A program made the translations under genes and the position numbers. The notes below the pieces were generated by a model, which was not told the DNA's origin, searched no databases, and saw only the letters and a program-made list of their open reading frames with translations. This document shows positions 8,828 to 21,595 of a stretch of DNA of 64,000 bases, one piece after another (position 1 is the stretch's first letter; every line of letters starts with the position of its first letter). The stretch comes from Salifodinibacter halophilus (lineage in GTDB: Bacteria; Pseudomonadota; Gammaproteobacteria; Nevskiales; Salinisphaeraceae). The stretch lies in the NCBI GenBank assembly GCA_012999515.1, contig JABEEB010000001.1, positions 558,001 to 622,000 of the forward strand, written 5' to 3'.

Positions 8828-9517
8828 ATGGACGAACGTTTTTCCGCTGCCATCGACAACGAAGCATCGCATGATGAAGTGGCGATGGCTATCGACGCCG
8901 CGATCGCAGACCGGGCGGTTCGGGATTGCTGGACGCGCCAATATTGGTTGCAGACAACACTCCAGCATCCGAACGAGACACCAGTGTCACACCTTGATAT
9001 CGGCTTCGCCGATCGGGTGATGACAGCGATCGAAGCCGACCAAGGATCGACATCGGCACCTCCGGAAACGGAGCGCACGATCGACTTCGAGAGCAAGCGA
9101 CGTGTGCGACGCGGCGATAGGGGGTCCGGCCGCGGTGGCTGGCGTACCAGCCTGGGTGCCGCGGCAGCGGCGTCGGTGGTTGGTTTTGTCGTTTATGCCT
9201 ACGCACCACTCGGTGGCCAGCATCTCGTGCCCTCTAACGATACGGGTCACTCGACATCGCCCGTTGCCGAGAAGACATCAGGGGGCGGCGCAACGCAAAC
9301 CGTGGCTAATACAAGTGCAAGCCCGTCGTCCGACCGCAGTCGGTCGGGGCGGACTCGGCGCGAAAGCGGGCACTGGTCGGTTTCGGATCCGGATCTACGT
9401 CGCGAGTTGAACGGCTACCTCGTTGAGCATAACGGGGTTTCCCGAAACTTTGGCCTGTCGGCGTCTGCTGCGTCGTTGGTCCAAGCAACAGCCTATCGAA
9501 CGCAGACACATCAGTGA
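8828..9517 (+). CDS. rseA: Anti-sigma-E factor RseA/MucA
   Basis: RseA is a single-pass inner-membrane protein that holds sigma-E inactive until it is cleaved by DegS and RseP. The N-terminal 90 residues match the cytoplasmic anti-sigma domain (ERFSAAIDNEASHDEV, then CWTRQYWLQTTLQ). A membrane segment follows near residues 115-135 (LGAAAAASVVGFVVYAYA), then a long Ser/Thr/Gly-rich periplasmic region. At 229 residues it is slightly longer than E. coli RseA. The assignment depends on domain layout and its position between rpoE and rseB. Confidence 0.9.
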   Translation: MDERFSAAIDNEASHDEVAMAIDAAIADRAVRDCWTRQYWLQTTLQHPNETPVSHLDIGFADRVMTAIEADQGSTSAPPETERTIDFESKRRVRRGDRGSGRGGWRTSLGAAAAASVVGFVVYAYAPLGGQHLVPSNDTGHSTSPVAEKTSGGGATQTVANTSASPSSDRSRSGRTRRESGHWSVSDPDLRRELNGYLVEHNGVSRNFGLSASAASLVQATAYRTQTHQ

Positions 9518-10524
9518 GTTTAAAAGCGACCGGCCTGTGCCTGGTCGGCGTCTTGGCTGCGGTCGACGTCTCTGCGGCGGCATCATCGCAGGCATCCGCG
9601 TCGGCCGACGAACAGACACCGACACCTAGCGAGCTACTCTCGTCCGCAACCCAGGCGATCCAGACAGCCAGCTATCGTGGTGTCCTGCTTAGCGCCCAGG
9701 CAGGGCAAATGAATACGATGCGTGTGTTCCATCGACAGAAAAACGGTGAGGAACAACAACGTCTGGTCAGCACGAGCGGCACGGCACGTGAGATCATCCG
9801 CACAGGATCTAAAACCGTCTCGATTCTGCCGAACAAAGAGTTGGTTCTGATCTCGCGAAAACGGCAAAATAGCTTGTTGAACAAGCTGACCCAATCGGCC
9901 GTCACACGTATTCAGACTTCTTACAGCCTTGAAGATAAAGGCAGTGATCGTGTCGCCGGACGTCAATGTCGACTCATCCAAATCAAACCGAAGGACCGAT
10001 TTCGCTACGGCTATTGGTTGTCGATCGATGAAAAAACGCATCTGCCTTTGAAGCTCAAATTAGTGAGCAAGCATTCGGTTTTAGAACGGCTTTTATTCAC
10101 CGAGATCAAGTTTGATAAGTCGTTGCCCGACAAGTATTTCGAATCGCAGCACAGCGTCAAGGGCTATCGTGTGGTCAAACACGAGTCAATTAAAAAGGTT
10201 GCAGATGACGAACACGATAAGCCATCCGTTCGCTGGAACGCTGAAAAATTGCCGCCGGGTTTCGAACGCATAAGACTCGGTGTGCGGCAGGTTTCGAAAA
10301 ACGCCCAGGTACGCCAGATACTTTATACTGACGGCTTGGCGAGCGTGTCGGCCTTTATCGCACCTGCCGGTTTGCGTACGCCGCTGAAAGGTGGATCAGC
10401 ACGCGGCCCAGTCCACGCATTCGGTCGGCAGTTGGATAATAAGCAGATCACGGTTGTGGGCAAAGTTCCCGCAGCAACAGTGAAGCTGATTGCCAAACAC
10501 TTGACCTTGAAAGGCGAGCATTAA
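9514..10524 (+). CDS. rseB: Sigma-E regulatory protein RseB/MucB
   Basis: RseB is a periplasmic protein that binds RseA and protects it from DegS; lipopolysaccharide intermediates release it. The 336-residue protein begins with a signal peptide (ATGLCLVGVLAAVDVSAAA) and has the MucB N-terminal LolA-like domain (SYRGVLLSAQAGQMNTMRVFHR) and the C-terminal domain. The GTG start overlaps the rseA stop codon, indicating translational coupling. No rseC or mucD follows; the next gene is lepA. Confidence 0.92.
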   Translation: MSLKATGLCLVGVLAAVDVSAAASSQASASADEQTPTPSELLSSATQAIQTASYRGVLLSAQAGQMNTMRVFHRQKNGEEQQRLVSTSGTAREIIRTGSKTVSILPNKELVLISRKRQNSLLNKLTQSAVTRIQTSYSLEDKGSDRVAGRQCRLIQIKPKDRFRYGYWLSIDEKTHLPLKLKLVSKHSVLERLLFTEIKFDKSLPDKYFESQHSVKGYRVVKHESIKKVADDEHDKPSVRWNAEKLPPGFERIRLGVRQVSKNAQVRQILYTDGLASVSAFIAPAGLRTPLKGGSARGPVHAFGRQLDNKQITVVGKVPAATVKLIAKHLTLKGEH

Positions 10525-10554
10525 CTCGATAACCACGATTGTTTCGCGGTCACT

Positions 10555-10584
10555 CTGAAATCACGCCTTTAGGGCGCGTATACT
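10555..10584 (+). promoter_or_regulatory. Candidate sigma-70 promoter before lepA
   Basis: CTGAAA at 10555-10560 and TATACT at 10579-10584 are separated by 18 bases. The -10 matches well and the -35 weakly. The site lies in the only gap (about 100 bases) between rseB and lepA, so lepA-lepB-rnc-era may have its own promoter here in addition to read-through from rpoE. Confidence 0.4.
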
Positions 10585-10632
10585 AAGCGCTTTTACGCGG
10601 TCTAGCCGCTTCCTCCTCATCTGAACGTGCGC

Positions 10633-12435
10633 ATGCAGTCACGCATCCGGAACTTTTCGGTTATCGCCCATATTGATCACGGCAAATCGACATTGTCGGA
10701 CCGGTTTATCCAGGCCTGCCGTGGACTGACCGAGCGCCAGATGGCCGACCAGGTGCTGGACACGATGGACCTGGAACGCGAGCGCGGCATCACCATCAAG
10801 GCGCAAGCCGTTACGCTCGACTATCTGGCCCGCGATGGGCATACGTACCAGCTTAATTTTATCGACACGCCCGGTCACGTCGATTTCTCCTACGAAGTCT
10901 CACGTTCGCTGGCCGCCTGCGAAGGTGCGCTGCTGGTCGTGGACGCTTCCCAGGGGGTCGAGGCCCAGAGTGTGGGCAACACTTATACCGCGATCGCCCA
11001 GGATCTGGAGGTTTTGCCGGTTTTGAACAAAACCGACCTGCCGGCCTCGGATCCCGAAGGTGTTGCGGATCAGATCGAAAAGATCATCGGCCTCGATGCT
11101 GATGATCGATTGCTGGTGTCGGCCAAATCGGGCGAGGGTGTTACCGACGTGCTCGAAGCCCTGGTTGAACAGGTGCCACCACCGGTCGGCGATGCCGATG
11201 CAGCGCTCCAGGCTTTGATCATCGATTCCTGGTTCGACAACTATCTCGGCGTCGTCTCGTTGGTCAAAATTGTTAATGGCCAGCTGGCAGTGGGGGAGCG
11301 CATACAGGTGATGGCGACCGGGCGTGACCACGCTGTTTCCGAGGTCGGTCGTTATACCCCGCGGCGCACCCCGGATGATGCTCTTAATATCGGCGAAGTC
11401 GGCTACGTTATCGCGGGTATCAAAGATATCGACGGTGCGCCGGTTGGCGATACGCTGACCCACGCACATCGCGCTTGCGAAGCACGCGTGCCCGGATTTC
11501 GCGAGGTGCAACCACGCGTGTTCGCCGGGGTGTACACCGTCGACTCCAACGAATACGAAGATTTCCGCGACGCCTTAGCCAAGTTGCGCCTGAACGATTC
11601 GTCGCTGTCCTATGAGCCAGAGACTTCGGCCGCGCTCGGGTTCGGTTTTCGTATCGGCTTTCTCGGCATGCTCCATATGGAGATCATGCAGGAACGGCTC
11701 GAGCGTGAATACGGCCTCAACCTGATCACGACGGCGCCGACCGTGGTCTTCGAGGTAGAGGATACGGCTGGCACGACCACGACGATCAGTAATCCGACGT
11801 CATTGCCAACGCCGGGGTATATCAACGCCATCCGCGAACCCATTATCCGCGCCAGTATTCTGACGCCGGACGACTACACCGGGCCAGTAATGCAACTCTG
11901 CATGGAAAAACGCGGTGTTCAAAAAGACATGAGCTACGTCGGCAACTCGGTGTCGATGGTATTCGAGCTACCGTTGGCCGAAGTGGTGTTGGATTTCTTT
12001 GACCGACTGCAATCGGTCTCGCGCGGTTTTGCCTCGTTTGAGTACGATCACGCCCGATTTCAGGAGGCCAATCTTGTGCGTCTTGATGTGCGCATCAACG
12101 GCGATAATGTCGACGCATTGGCCCATATCGTGCATAGCGACCACGCATACGAACGTGGCAAGGCGTTGGTCGAGAAACTGAAAAACATCGTGCCGCGACA
12201 GATGTTCGATGTCGCCATTCAGGCGACTGTGGGCAGTCGCATCATAGCCCGCTCGACGGTCAAGGCCATGCGTAAGAACGTGACCGCCAAATGCTACGGC
12301 GGCGATGTGTCACGTAAACGCAAGCTTTTGGATAAACAAAAGAAAGGTAAACGACGGATGAAACAACTTGGCCAGGTCGATATCCCGCAAGAAGCCTTTC
12401 TCGCGGTCTTGTCTACCGCCGACGACGATGACTGA
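10633..12435 (+). CDS. lepA: Elongation factor 4 (LepA), ribosome-associated GTPase
   Basis: LepA is a translational GTPase related to EF-G that acts on initiating or stalled ribosomes. The 600-residue protein has G1 AHIDHGKST at about residues 11-19, G3 DTPGH, and G4 NKTD, and ends with the LepA-specific C-terminal domain ([20 protein letters not shown]). The ATG at 10633 gives [17 protein letters not shown], aligned with E. coli LepA; a GTG at 10627 would add two residues. Neither has a good Shine-Dalgarno site. lepB follows after 15 bases as in most gammaproteobacteria. Confidence 0.97.
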   Translation: MQSRIRNFSVIAHIDHGKSTLSDRFIQACRGLTERQMADQVLDTMDLERERGITIKAQAVTLDYLARDGHTYQLNFIDTPGHVDFSYEVSRSLAACEGALLVVDASQGVEAQSVGNTYTAIAQDLEVLPVLNKTDLPASDPEGVADQIEKIIGLDADDRLLVSAKSGEGVTDVLEALVEQVPPPVGDADAALQALIIDSWFDNYLGVVSLVKIVNGQLAVGERIQVMATGRDHAVSEVGRYTPRRTPDDALNIGEVGYVIAGIKDIDGAPVGDTLTHAHRACEARVPGFREVQPRVFAGVYTVDSNEYEDFRDALAKLRLNDSSLSYEPETSAALGFGFRIGFLGMLHMEIMQERLEREYGLNLITTAPTVVFEVEDTAGTTTTISNPTSLPTPGYINAIREPIIRASILTPDDYTGPVMQLCMEKRGVQKDMSYVGNSVSMVFELPLAEVVLDFFDRLQSVSRGFASFEYDHARFQEANLVRLDVRINGDNVDALAHIVHSDHAYERGKALVEKLKNIVPRQMFDVAIQATVGSRIIARSTVKAMRKNVTAKCYGGDVSRKRKLLDKQKKGKRRMKQLGQVDIPQEAFLAVLSTADDDD

Positions 12436-12450
12436 CGGAGACTCGACCTA

Positions 12451-13236
12451 GTGTCTGCTATCCATAACACGTTCGAAACATGGCTGACCCTCGTCTGTGT
12501 CCTAACGGGCCTGGTTTGGCTGTTGGACCGATTTGTTCTCGCACGCCGTCGCAGTGAGAAAGACACCCGTAACTGGGCGGTCGAGATGGCGCGTTCGTTT
12601 TTCCCCGTGTTGCTGTTGGTGCTGGTGGTGCGAACGTTCGTGTTCGAGCCGTTCCGGATTCCGTCCAAATCGATGGTTCCAACCCTGCTAGTCGGGGACT
12701 TCGTGCTGGCCGAGAAATTCGCCTATGGGCTTCGGCTACCGGTAACGCATACCAAGATACTATCGACCGGTGAGCCGCAGCGTGGCGACGTCATGCTGTT
12801 TCGATATCCAGAAAACCCCGCCGCGAACTACATCAAGCGCGTGGTCGGATTGCCCGGCGATACCGTCACGTATAAAAACGACCAACTCTACGTCAACGGC
12901 AAAAAAGTCGCGCGTACTAAAAAAGGCACCTACCGCGGTCCCAATGCCAGCGTGCGCCGGCCTATGACACTGTTTTCGGAAAAACTGCCCGGGTCCACGA
13001 ACCCGCACCCGATACTTCATATTGTTACTCGCGGCGGCCTGAACCAAAAAACGGTTACGGTTCCCGAGGGCAAATATTTCGTCATGGGCGATAATCGCGA
13101 CAACAGCGACGATTCGCGCGACTGGGGGTTTGTGCCGGCGCACAACCTCGTTGGGCGCGCCACTATGATCTGGTTTAGTATCAACTGGCAGAATTTTAAT
13201 GTCCGCTGGTCACGCATCGGCGACTGGTTGAGTTGA
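12451..13236 (+). CDS. lepB: Signal peptidase I
   Basis: This inner-membrane Ser/Lys protease removes signal peptides from exported proteins. The 261-residue protein has two N-terminal membrane segments (about residues 10-30 and 50-65). The catalytic serine is in PSKSMVPTLLVGDFVL (about residue 74) and the general-base lysine in NYIKRVVGLPGD (about residue 129). The conserved VMGDNRDNSDDSRDWGFVP box is near the C-terminus. The start is GTG with GGAG upstream. The DUF4845 gene often found between lepB and rnc is absent. Confidence 0.96.
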   Translation: MSAIHNTFETWLTLVCVLTGLVWLLDRFVLARRRSEKDTRNWAVEMARSFFPVLLLVLVVRTFVFEPFRIPSKSMVPTLLVGDFVLAEKFAYGLRLPVTHTKILSTGEPQRGDVMLFRYPENPAANYIKRVVGLPGDTVTYKNDQLYVNGKKVARTKKGTYRGPNASVRRPMTLFSEKLPGSTNPHPILHIVTRGGLNQKTVTVPEGKYFVMGDNRDNSDDSRDWGFVPAHNLVGRATMIWFSINWQNFNVRWSRIGDWLS

Positions 13237-13288
13237 TTGTGCGCTGGCAGATGCCAATTAAAAAAGAGACAAAGGCAACAAGCATCAC

Positions 13289-13999
13289 ATGAATGCCGCT
13301 GAATCAATCAATCAGAGGCGTGGGGTGAGTGCTCTCGAGACACGACTCAACTACGAATTCGCGGATCGGCGCCATTTAAAACGTGCGCTTACGCATCGCA
13401 GCGCTGGACCCGATAACAACGAACGGCTGGAATTTCTCGGCGACGGCGTTCTGAATTTTGTCATTGCCGCCGAGTTGTTCGAGCGCCTGCCGGATGCACC
13501 CGAAGGTGATCTGAGCCGACTACGCGCCACGCTGGTCAACGAACCGACGTTAGCCGAAATCGCCGATGAGATCGGCGTGGCCGAACTGCTGACGCTGGGG
13601 CCGAGTGAGACGGGTGACGGTAGCCGGCGCCGCGATTCGGTACGCGCGGATACGGTTGAAGCCGTCATCGGCGCGGTTTACATCGACAGTGGCTTCGATG
13701 CTACGCGCGATTTGATTAGCCGGCTCTATACCGACCGTCTTGAGCAGTTGCCCTCAGCCGACGATACTAAGGATGCCAAAACTCGCCTGCAGGAGTGGTT
13801 ACAGGCTCGCGGTCGTCAACGGCCACACTACGAACTCGTGCGCACCGAGGGCGCCGAACACTGTCGAACATTTGTCGCATACTGCCGACTGGTCGACAGC
13901 GACGTGGGCGCCGAAGGCCAAGGTAGTAGTCGCCGCAAGGCCGAGCAGGTCGCCGCGATGACAGTTTTAGAACGAGTGCGACGGGCATCAAGCGAATGA
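13289..13999 (+). CDS. rnc: Ribonuclease III
   Basis: RNase III cuts double-stranded RNA in rRNA and mRNA processing. The catalytic signature NERLEFLGDGVLNFVIA and the second acidic site (DTVEAVIGAVYIDSGF) are present, followed by a C-terminal double-stranded RNA-binding domain (DAKTRLQEWLQARGRQRPHY). The protein is 236 residues from the ATG. A GTG at 13325 preceded by GAGG would give about 224 residues, closer to the E. coli protein, and could be the true start. era overlaps the 3' end, the usual rnc-era coupling. Confidence 0.95.
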   Translation: MNAAESINQRRGVSALETRLNYEFADRRHLKRALTHRSAGPDNNERLEFLGDGVLNFVIAAELFERLPDAPEGDLSRLRATLVNEPTLAEIADEIGVAELLTLGPSETGDGSRRRDSVRADTVEAVIGAVYIDSGFDATRDLISRLYTDRLEQLPSADDTKDAKTRLQEWLQARGRQRPHYELVRTEGAEHCRTFVAYCRLVDSDVGAEGQGSSRRKAEQVAAMTVLERVRRASSE

Positions 14000-14892
14000 G
14001 CGATAACGACTTAACCCGGTATAGCGGACTCGTGGCGCTGGTAGGGCGTCCCAACGTCGGTAAATCCACGCTGCTCAATGCCTTGATCGACGAAAAGCTC
14101 AGTATCGTCACGCCCAAGCCGCAGACCACGCGCCATCGTATTGTCGGTGTGATGGGTAATGGCAACACACAGATCGGTCTGATCGATGCGCCGGGTGTTC
14201 ACCTGGGCACTAAAACGGCATTGAATCGGGTCATGAATGAAAACGCCGCCACTAGTGTCACGGGTGTCGATCTGGCGGTTCTAGTGGTCGACCGTGGACG
14301 TTGGACAGACGATGACGCAGCGGCACTCAGGAACGCGAAAGCGAGCGGCGTGCCGGTTGGATTGGTCATCAACAAGGCCGATCTGGAACAGGATAAAAAC
14401 CGTTTGTTACCGGCCATCGAACAACAAAGCCAACGCGACGATTTCGCATTTGTGGTGCCGGTCTCCGCACATCGAAGCGATAATCTCGAGGCATTGACCA
14501 GCGAGCTAAACAGCCGCATGCCGCAGAGCGAATTCCTATTCGATGACGACGCCTTAACCGACCGGCCCATGCGTTTTCTGGTCGCCGAAATCGTGCGCGA
14601 GAAATTGATCATTTTCTTGCAGCAGGAGCTGCCTTACCAGATAGCGGTCGAAGTCGAGGAATTCGACTCGAGCGACCCGACTAAAACCTATATTCAGGCC
14701 TTGATCTGGGTAGCCCGCGATAACCAAAAATCGATCGTTATCGGCCGCCGTGGTTCCATGCTCGAACAAGTCGGTCGTTCCGCACGCTTGGCACTAGCCG
14801 ATTGGCTGGAAACGCGTGTCGATCTCCGGCTGTTTGTACGCGTTGACCCCGGGTGGCCGGATGATGAAGCCCGCAGCCGGACGCGCGCATAA
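13996..14892 (+). CDS. era: GTPase Era (16S rRNA maturation)
   Basis: Era binds the 3' end of 16S rRNA and assists 30S assembly. The 298-residue protein has G1 GRPNVGKSTLLNAL, G3 DAPGVH, G4 NKAD, and a C-terminal KH domain (RDNQKSIVIGRRGSMLEQVG). Its ATG overlaps the rnc TGA stop. recO, which normally follows era in gammaproteobacteria, is not here; the next gene is parC on the opposite strand after a gap with two tandem hairpins. Confidence 0.96.
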   Translation: MSDNDLTRYSGLVALVGRPNVGKSTLLNALIDEKLSIVTPKPQTTRHRIVGVMGNGNTQIGLIDAPGVHLGTKTALNRVMNENAATSVTGVDLAVLVVDRGRWTDDDAAALRNAKASGVPVGLVINKADLEQDKNRLLPAIEQQSQRDDFAFVVPVSAHRSDNLEALTSELNSRMPQSEFLFDDDALTDRPMRFLVAEIVREKLIIFLQQELPYQIAVEVEEFDSSDPTKTYIQALIWVARDNQKSIVIGRRGSMLEQVGRSARLALADWLETRVDLRLFVRVDPGWPDDEARSRTRA

Positions 14893-14900
14893 AACACGGT

Positions 14901-14942
14901 TTGGGCCACAAATGGTTGGCCCAAGCTCGATCACAATCGAGC
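14901..14942. terminator. Two tandem hairpins downstream of era
   Basis: TTGGGCCA (14901-14908) pairs perfectly with TGGCCCAA (14917-14924) across an 8-base loop. Immediately next, GCTCGAT (14925-14931) pairs with ATCGAGC (14936-14942) across CACA. They start 9 bases after the era stop. Neither is followed by a T run on the plus strand, so intrinsic termination is uncertain; they could also stabilise the 3' end. Confidence 0.45.
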
Positions 14943-15112
14943 ACCGGTTTATCGTTATTTGATCGCTACACACCACACGCTGGCGCGGTCGGAATCGATA
15001 GGGCTAGATTGCACTTTGCTAGTACCATCAATTGCCACAGCCGGCTGCTAGTGGTCTTTATATCGCCTCGATTCGCATAACTTACAGACCAACGACAATC
15101 GAGCCCGGCGAA

Positions 15113-17362
15113 TTAGCTCGTTGACTCGATGGTGAGCGACGGCTTGCGGCGGAAGCCACGTGGTAACAGGGTGCCGCGACTAGCCCGTTTGCCGCGGTAG
15201 GAGTCGCGTTGGCCGGGTTTGATGCGCGTGTGACGTTTGCCACTGGTCACGATCAATGTGTCGCGAGTTGTGACGATTCGGACCTCGATCAAGCGTTCAC
15301 TGCTGGTGTGATCGTCGCCGCCGGCCAGTGTGATTAGTTTGTTGCCGCGGCCACGAGCCTGATCGGGCAACACATCGAGTGACACAATCAATAGTCGGCC
15401 ATTGTCCGCCAGCAGACAGACCTCGATTTGTGACTCGTCAGCCGCGGTCGTCAAGGTGGTTGGTGCGAGTGCGCGCGCACCTCTAGCCGGTTGCAACGCC
15501 GTTTTGCCGCCTTTCTGGCGCGAGGCTAGGGCGCTGAGGGTAGTGGTCAGGCCGTACCCCGAATCGGCGGCAAGAACACATCGAGTCGTATCCGGCCCGA
15601 GTGCCACGCCAACAAATCCGGTGCCTGTAGGCGCCGCTAGAAGTGAAGTTAATGGCTCACCCTGACGCCGAGCATCCGGTAGCTGTTGCGGGTCGAGACT
15701 AAACGTGCGGCCGTTGTCGCCGAGAACGAGCAAACGTTGGTCCGATCGCCCACGGACGCTGGTCAGATAACCGTCGCCACTGCGGTAGTTCAACGTTGTG
15801 GGGTCGATGTCATGATTTTTGGCGGCACGGATCCAGCCGTGGCGCGACAGGACGGCGGTAATATTTTCCGCGGGGGTGCGCTCGGCTTTGCTCATGGCTG
15901 TAGCCGCAGCGCGTTCGACAAGCGCGGTACGACGGTTATCGCCATACTGCTCAGCATCGGCGGCGAGCTCATCACGGATCTGGCGCGTCAAGCGTGCCGG
16001 ATCGGCCAATGTGGCTTCGATTCGATCGCGCTCAGCAGCAAGTTCGTCGCGTTCGGTCTGGATCTTGAATTCTTCGAGCTTGATCAGGTGCCGCAGACGG
16101 AGGTTGAGAATTGCTTCGGCCTGGGTTTCCGACAAGTCGAACTGCCGCATGAGTTCAGGGCCTGGCTCATCCCAACCTCGGATGATCGCTATGACTTCGT
16201 CGATATTCAGATACGCCGTGTGCAGGCCGGCGAGGATATGAAGCCGGTCGGTGACCGCCCCCAATCGATGCCGCAGGCGTCGTTCAACGGTGTGGCGCCG
16301 ATAGCCGAGCCACTCGTTGAGCAGGCCGACTAACGATTTGACCTGTGGTGCGCCATCGGTACCGACAACATTCAAATTCACGCGCACGGTCTTTTCCAGG
16401 CCCGTGGTCGCGAATAAATGTGTCATCAACGTGTCGTGGTCGACATTTTTACCGCGCAGTGCCAACACCAGTCGCACCGGCGTTTCATGGTTCGATTCAT
16501 CGCGTAGATCGGTGACCATCGGCAGTTTTTTGGCCTGCATCTGGCCAGCGATTTCTTCCTGAATGCGCGCGGCCGACGCCTGATAGGGCAGGCTGTTGAT
16601 GACGATCTCGCGCTCGGATTGCTGGTAAGTAGCGCGCACGCGTACTTGCCCGATGCCGGCAGCATAGATCGCCTTTAGCTCGTCGCGCGGGGTAATGATT
16701 TCGGCGCCAGTGGGAAAATCCGGCCCTGGGAGGTGCTCGGCGAGTGCATCACTGCCGGCGTCGGGATGATCCAGTAGATGAATCGCAGCCGCTGCGACTT
16801 CGCCCAGATTGTGTGGCGGAATATCGGTGGCCATGCCTACGGCGATGCCAGTGCCGCCGTTTAGCAACACATTGGGCAGGCGGGCCGGGAGCGTGACTGG
16901 CTCATCGAATGTGCCGTCGAAATTGGGCTGCCAATCGACCGTGCCCTGACGCAGTTCGCTTAACAGGGTTGCCGCGTAACCGGTCAGTCGCGACTCGGTG
17001 TAGCGCATGGCGGCGAATGATTTGGGGTCGTCTGTCGTGCCCCAGTTGCCGTGGCCGTCGACCAGTGGATAACGATAGGTGAACGACTGCGCCATGATGA
17101 CCATGGCCTCGTAACAAGCGGAGTCGCCATGCGGATGGAATTTGCCGATGACATCGCCGACCGTGCGTGCCGCTTTTTTGGGCTTGGACGTGGCCGACAG
17201 GCCCAGCTCCGACATGGCGTAAATAATCCGCCGTTGTACGGGTTTCAAACCGTCGCCGATGTGCGGCAGCGCGCGGTCGAGGACCACGTACATGGCGTAG
17301 TTCAGGTAGGCGTTTTCGGCGAACTCACCGAGCGACTGGCGCTCGCTGTCGGTATCCAGCAT
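15113..17362 (-). CDS. parC: DNA topoisomerase IV subunit A
   Basis: ParC is the DNA-cleaving subunit of topoisomerase IV, which decatenates chromosomes. The 749-residue protein starts [20 protein letters not shown] and has its active-site tyrosine in [12 protein letters not shown] (about residue 121). The quinolone-resistance region reads [15 protein letters not shown], with wild-type serine and glutamate at the positions of E. coli Ser80 and Glu84. A beta-pinwheel C-terminal domain follows. parE lies directly upstream on the same strand, 34 bases away. Confidence 0.97.
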   Translation of the reverse strand: MLDTDSERQSLGEFAENAYLNYAMYVVLDRALPHIGDGLKPVQRRIIYAMSELGLSATSKPKKAARTVGDVIGKFHPHGDSACYEAMVIMAQSFTYRYPLVDGHGNWGTTDDPKSFAAMRYTESRLTGYAATLLSELRQGTVDWQPNFDGTFDEPVTLPARLPNVLLNGGTGIAVGMATDIPPHNLGEVAAAAIHLLDHPDAGSDALAEHLPGPDFPTGAEIITPRDELKAIYAAGIGQVRVRATYQQSEREIVINSLPYQASAARIQEEIAGQMQAKKLPMVTDLRDESNHETPVRLVLALRGKNVDHDTLMTHLFATTGLEKTVRVNLNVVGTDGAPQVKSLVGLLNEWLGYRRHTVERRLRHRLGAVTDRLHILAGLHTAYLNIDEVIAIIRGWDEPGPELMRQFDLSETQAEAILNLRLRHLIKLEEFKIQTERDELAAERDRIEATLADPARLTRQIRDELAADAEQYGDNRRTALVERAAATAMSKAERTPAENITAVLSRHGWIRAAKNHDIDPTTLNYRSGDGYLTSVRGRSDQRLLVLGDNGRTFSLDPQQLPDARRQGEPLTSLLAAPTGTGFVGVALGPDTTRCVLAADSGYGLTTTLSALASRQKGGKTALQPARGARALAPTTLTTAADESQIEVCLLADNGRLLIVSLDVLPDQARGRGNKLITLAGGDDHTSSERLIEVRIVTTRDTLIVTSGKRHTRIKPGQRDSYRGKRASRGTLLPRGFRRKPSLTIESTS

Positions 17363-17396
17363 GGAGGTTTTGTCCCGGTTTCGGGTTGCGCGATAT

Positions 17397-19744
<2,348 letters not shown>

Positions 19745-19767
19745 AAAGCATTTTCTGGCAGAACAAT

Positions 19768-19792
19768 ACGCTCGGACACATCAGACGAGCGT
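19768..19792. terminator. Hairpin between convergent xseB and epmB
   Basis: ACGCTCG (19768-19774) pairs with CGAGCGT (19786-19792) across 11 bases. It is located 24 bases after the xseB stop and before the end of the convergent epmB. A second smaller stem GTGCT/AGCAC follows. No T run is present, so it is a candidate only. Confidence 0.4.
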
Positions 19793-19830
19793 TCCCGGTG
19801 CTGGGCAGCACGCGCTGCGTTATTCTTAGA

Positions 19831-20835
19831 TTAGTACGCAGAATTAGCGTACGTTGTCTTCGCTTTTTCGCCCGCGATTTCTTGCGTGAGTTTGGGAACC
19901 AGGTAGCCGGGCAGATGTGCCGATAGCGATGCAACGAGTCGGGTCGCGGTTGTCACATCAACGTCAAAATGCGTTGCGCCCGCAACCGGATCCGACAAGT
20001 GCAAATAATAAGGCAAAACACGAGCTTGAAAGAGTTTTTTCGATAACTGCTTGAGAGTTTCGACGTCATTGTTGACCGCGCTCAGCAGAACGGACTGGTT
20101 TAAAAGGGTTATATCCGAACTCGCGGCTTTCCCCAGTCGTTCGGTTACGAACGTGGACAGTTCGTGCGGGTGATTGGCGTGGACAACGAGCACGGCGTGC
20201 AATCGGCTGTCTGCCAAGCGGCCAATCAGTTCGTCGTCGAGTCGCTTAGGGTCGACGATCGGTGTTCGACTGTGCAGTCGGAGTGTCTCGACGTGCGCGA
20301 TTGATTCAATTTTTTCGAGCAGGCGGCTCAGCTTCTGATTGGTCAGCGACAGCGGATCGCCGCCGGACAGGATGACTTCGCAAATGCTGGTGTCGGCGGC
20401 AATCAGGGCCAGGGCCTGGTCCTCGTTGGAACCGCCCGCATGGTCAGCGGCGTAGTCGAAATGTCGACGGAAACAGTAACGACAGTGCACCGCACAGGCG
20501 CCGGTAGTTACGAGCAGTGCACGACCGTGGTATTTATGAAGCACGCCGTGACCAAGGCTGCTTGCCCGGTCGCCGACGGCGTCCACCCAGCCCGCTGAAT
20601 CTACCGTCTCGGCTTCAATCGGCAGCACTTGCCGCAGCAGAGGATCGTCGATGTCGCCCGGCTGCATGCAGGCGAGGTAATGCCGCGGCACGCGTAGGCC
20701 GAACAGGCCCGCGGCGCGGCGCGCGGCTTCGCGTCGGCCGTCGTCCGGGAGCGAGAGTGCGTTAAACAGAGTGTCGATATCGCGAATCGGATCTGGCGTC
20801 GCACTATCGATGTGAGCCGCCGCTAAACTACTCAT
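19831..20835 (-). CDS. epmB: EF-P lysine 2,3-aminomutase EpmB
   Basis: EpmB (YjeK) converts (S)-alpha-lysine to (R)-beta-lysine, the group that EpmA then attaches to EF-P. The 334-residue protein is a radical SAM enzyme with the cluster motif CAVHCRYC (cysteines at about 114, 118 and 121), the GGDPL SAM-binding segment ([10 protein letters not shown]) and the PLP-domain stretch [15 protein letters not shown]. It is divergent from efp, so both transcripts arise from the gap 20836-21000. Confidence 0.95.
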   Translation of the reverse strand: MSSLAAAHIDSATPDPIRDIDTLFNALSLPDDGRREAARRAAGLFGLRVPRHYLACMQPGDIDDPLLRQVLPIEAETVDSAGWVDAVGDRASSLGHGVLHKYHGRALLVTTGACAVHCRYCFRRHFDYAADHAGGSNEDQALALIAADTSICEVILSGGDPLSLTNQKLSRLLEKIESIAHVETLRLHSRTPIVDPKRLDDELIGRLADSRLHAVLVVHANHPHELSTFVTERLGKAASSDITLLNQSVLLSAVNNDVETLKQLSKKLFQARVLPYYLHLSDPVAGATHFDVDVTTATRLVASLSAHLPGYLVPKLTQEIAGEKAKTTYANSAY

Positions 20836-21000
20836 GGCATATACAGACGTGGATCGGCATGTTGCTTAGGCCAAACGCGTCTTAGCCCGATCCGGGGTGC
20901 CGGCGTCGGACATAGCGCGAGGATACGATACAATCTTGTCGAACGGGCGTGCGACACGCCCGGTATTTTGATATTGCCAGCATGCACTGGACAGGGATTT

Positions 21001-21570
21001 ATGGCGCAGGTTGATACGAGTCAATTTAAAGGTGGTCTAAAGATCATTCTCGACGGCGATCCGTTTACGATCGTCGAGAACGAATTCGTCAAACCGGGCA
21101 AAGGCCAGGGGTTTTCCCGCGTTAAATTGCGCAATCTGCGCACCAACCGAGTCGTTGAGCGCACATTCAAATCTGGCGAGAACGCTGAGTTGGCCGACGT
21201 GCACGAAACGTCGATGCAGTTTCTGTTCTTCGATGGCGAGTTCTATCATTTCATGGATCCGAAATCTTTTGAGCAGGTTCAGGCAAACGAGGCCGTGCTG
21301 GGCGACGGTGCGAAGTGGTTAAAAGGCGAGGATCGCTGCGAAGTAACGCTCTGGGAAGGCGTGCCGCTTCAAATCGACGCGCCGGATTTTGTCGACCTGA
21401 CCGTCACCGAAACTGATCCCGGTGTGCGTGGCGACACGTCGAACGGAGGTAGCAAGCCCGCCACCTTGGAGACGGGCGCCGTGGTTCGCGTGCCGTTGTT
21501 CATTGAAGAAGGCGAGGTCCTGCGGATCGACACGCGTAAAGGCGAATACGTCACACGCGCCAACAGCTAG
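21001..21570 (+). CDS. efp: Elongation factor P
   Basis: EF-P relieves ribosome stalling at polyproline stretches. The ATG at 21001 ([15 protein letters not shown]) gives 189 residues, the family's normal size; the frame extends to 20968 but that would add a non-homologous leader. The modified lysine is present at position 34 in [14 protein letters not shown], the E. coli-type site for beta-lysylation. epmB is divergent and epmA is just downstream, so the substrate and both modifying enzymes sit together. Confidence 0.97.
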   Translation: MAQVDTSQFKGGLKIILDGDPFTIVENEFVKPGKGQGFSRVKLRNLRTNRVVERTFKSGENAELADVHETSMQFLFFDGEFYHFMDPKSFEQVQANEAVLGDGAKWLKGEDRCEVTLWEGVPLQIDAPDFVDLTVTETDPGVRGDTSNGGSKPATLETGAVVRVPLFIEEGEVLRIDTRKGEYVTRANS

Positions 21571-21595
21571 GTGTGAGAACAAACGGCGCGCGTCA

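Noticed and set aside
10900-11511. Minus-strand open frame of 203 codons inside lepA
   Set aside because: Antisense shadow with no family resemblance.
15686-16333. Plus-strand open frame of 215 codons inside parC
   Set aside because: Antisense shadow of a certain gene; no homology and no ribosome site.
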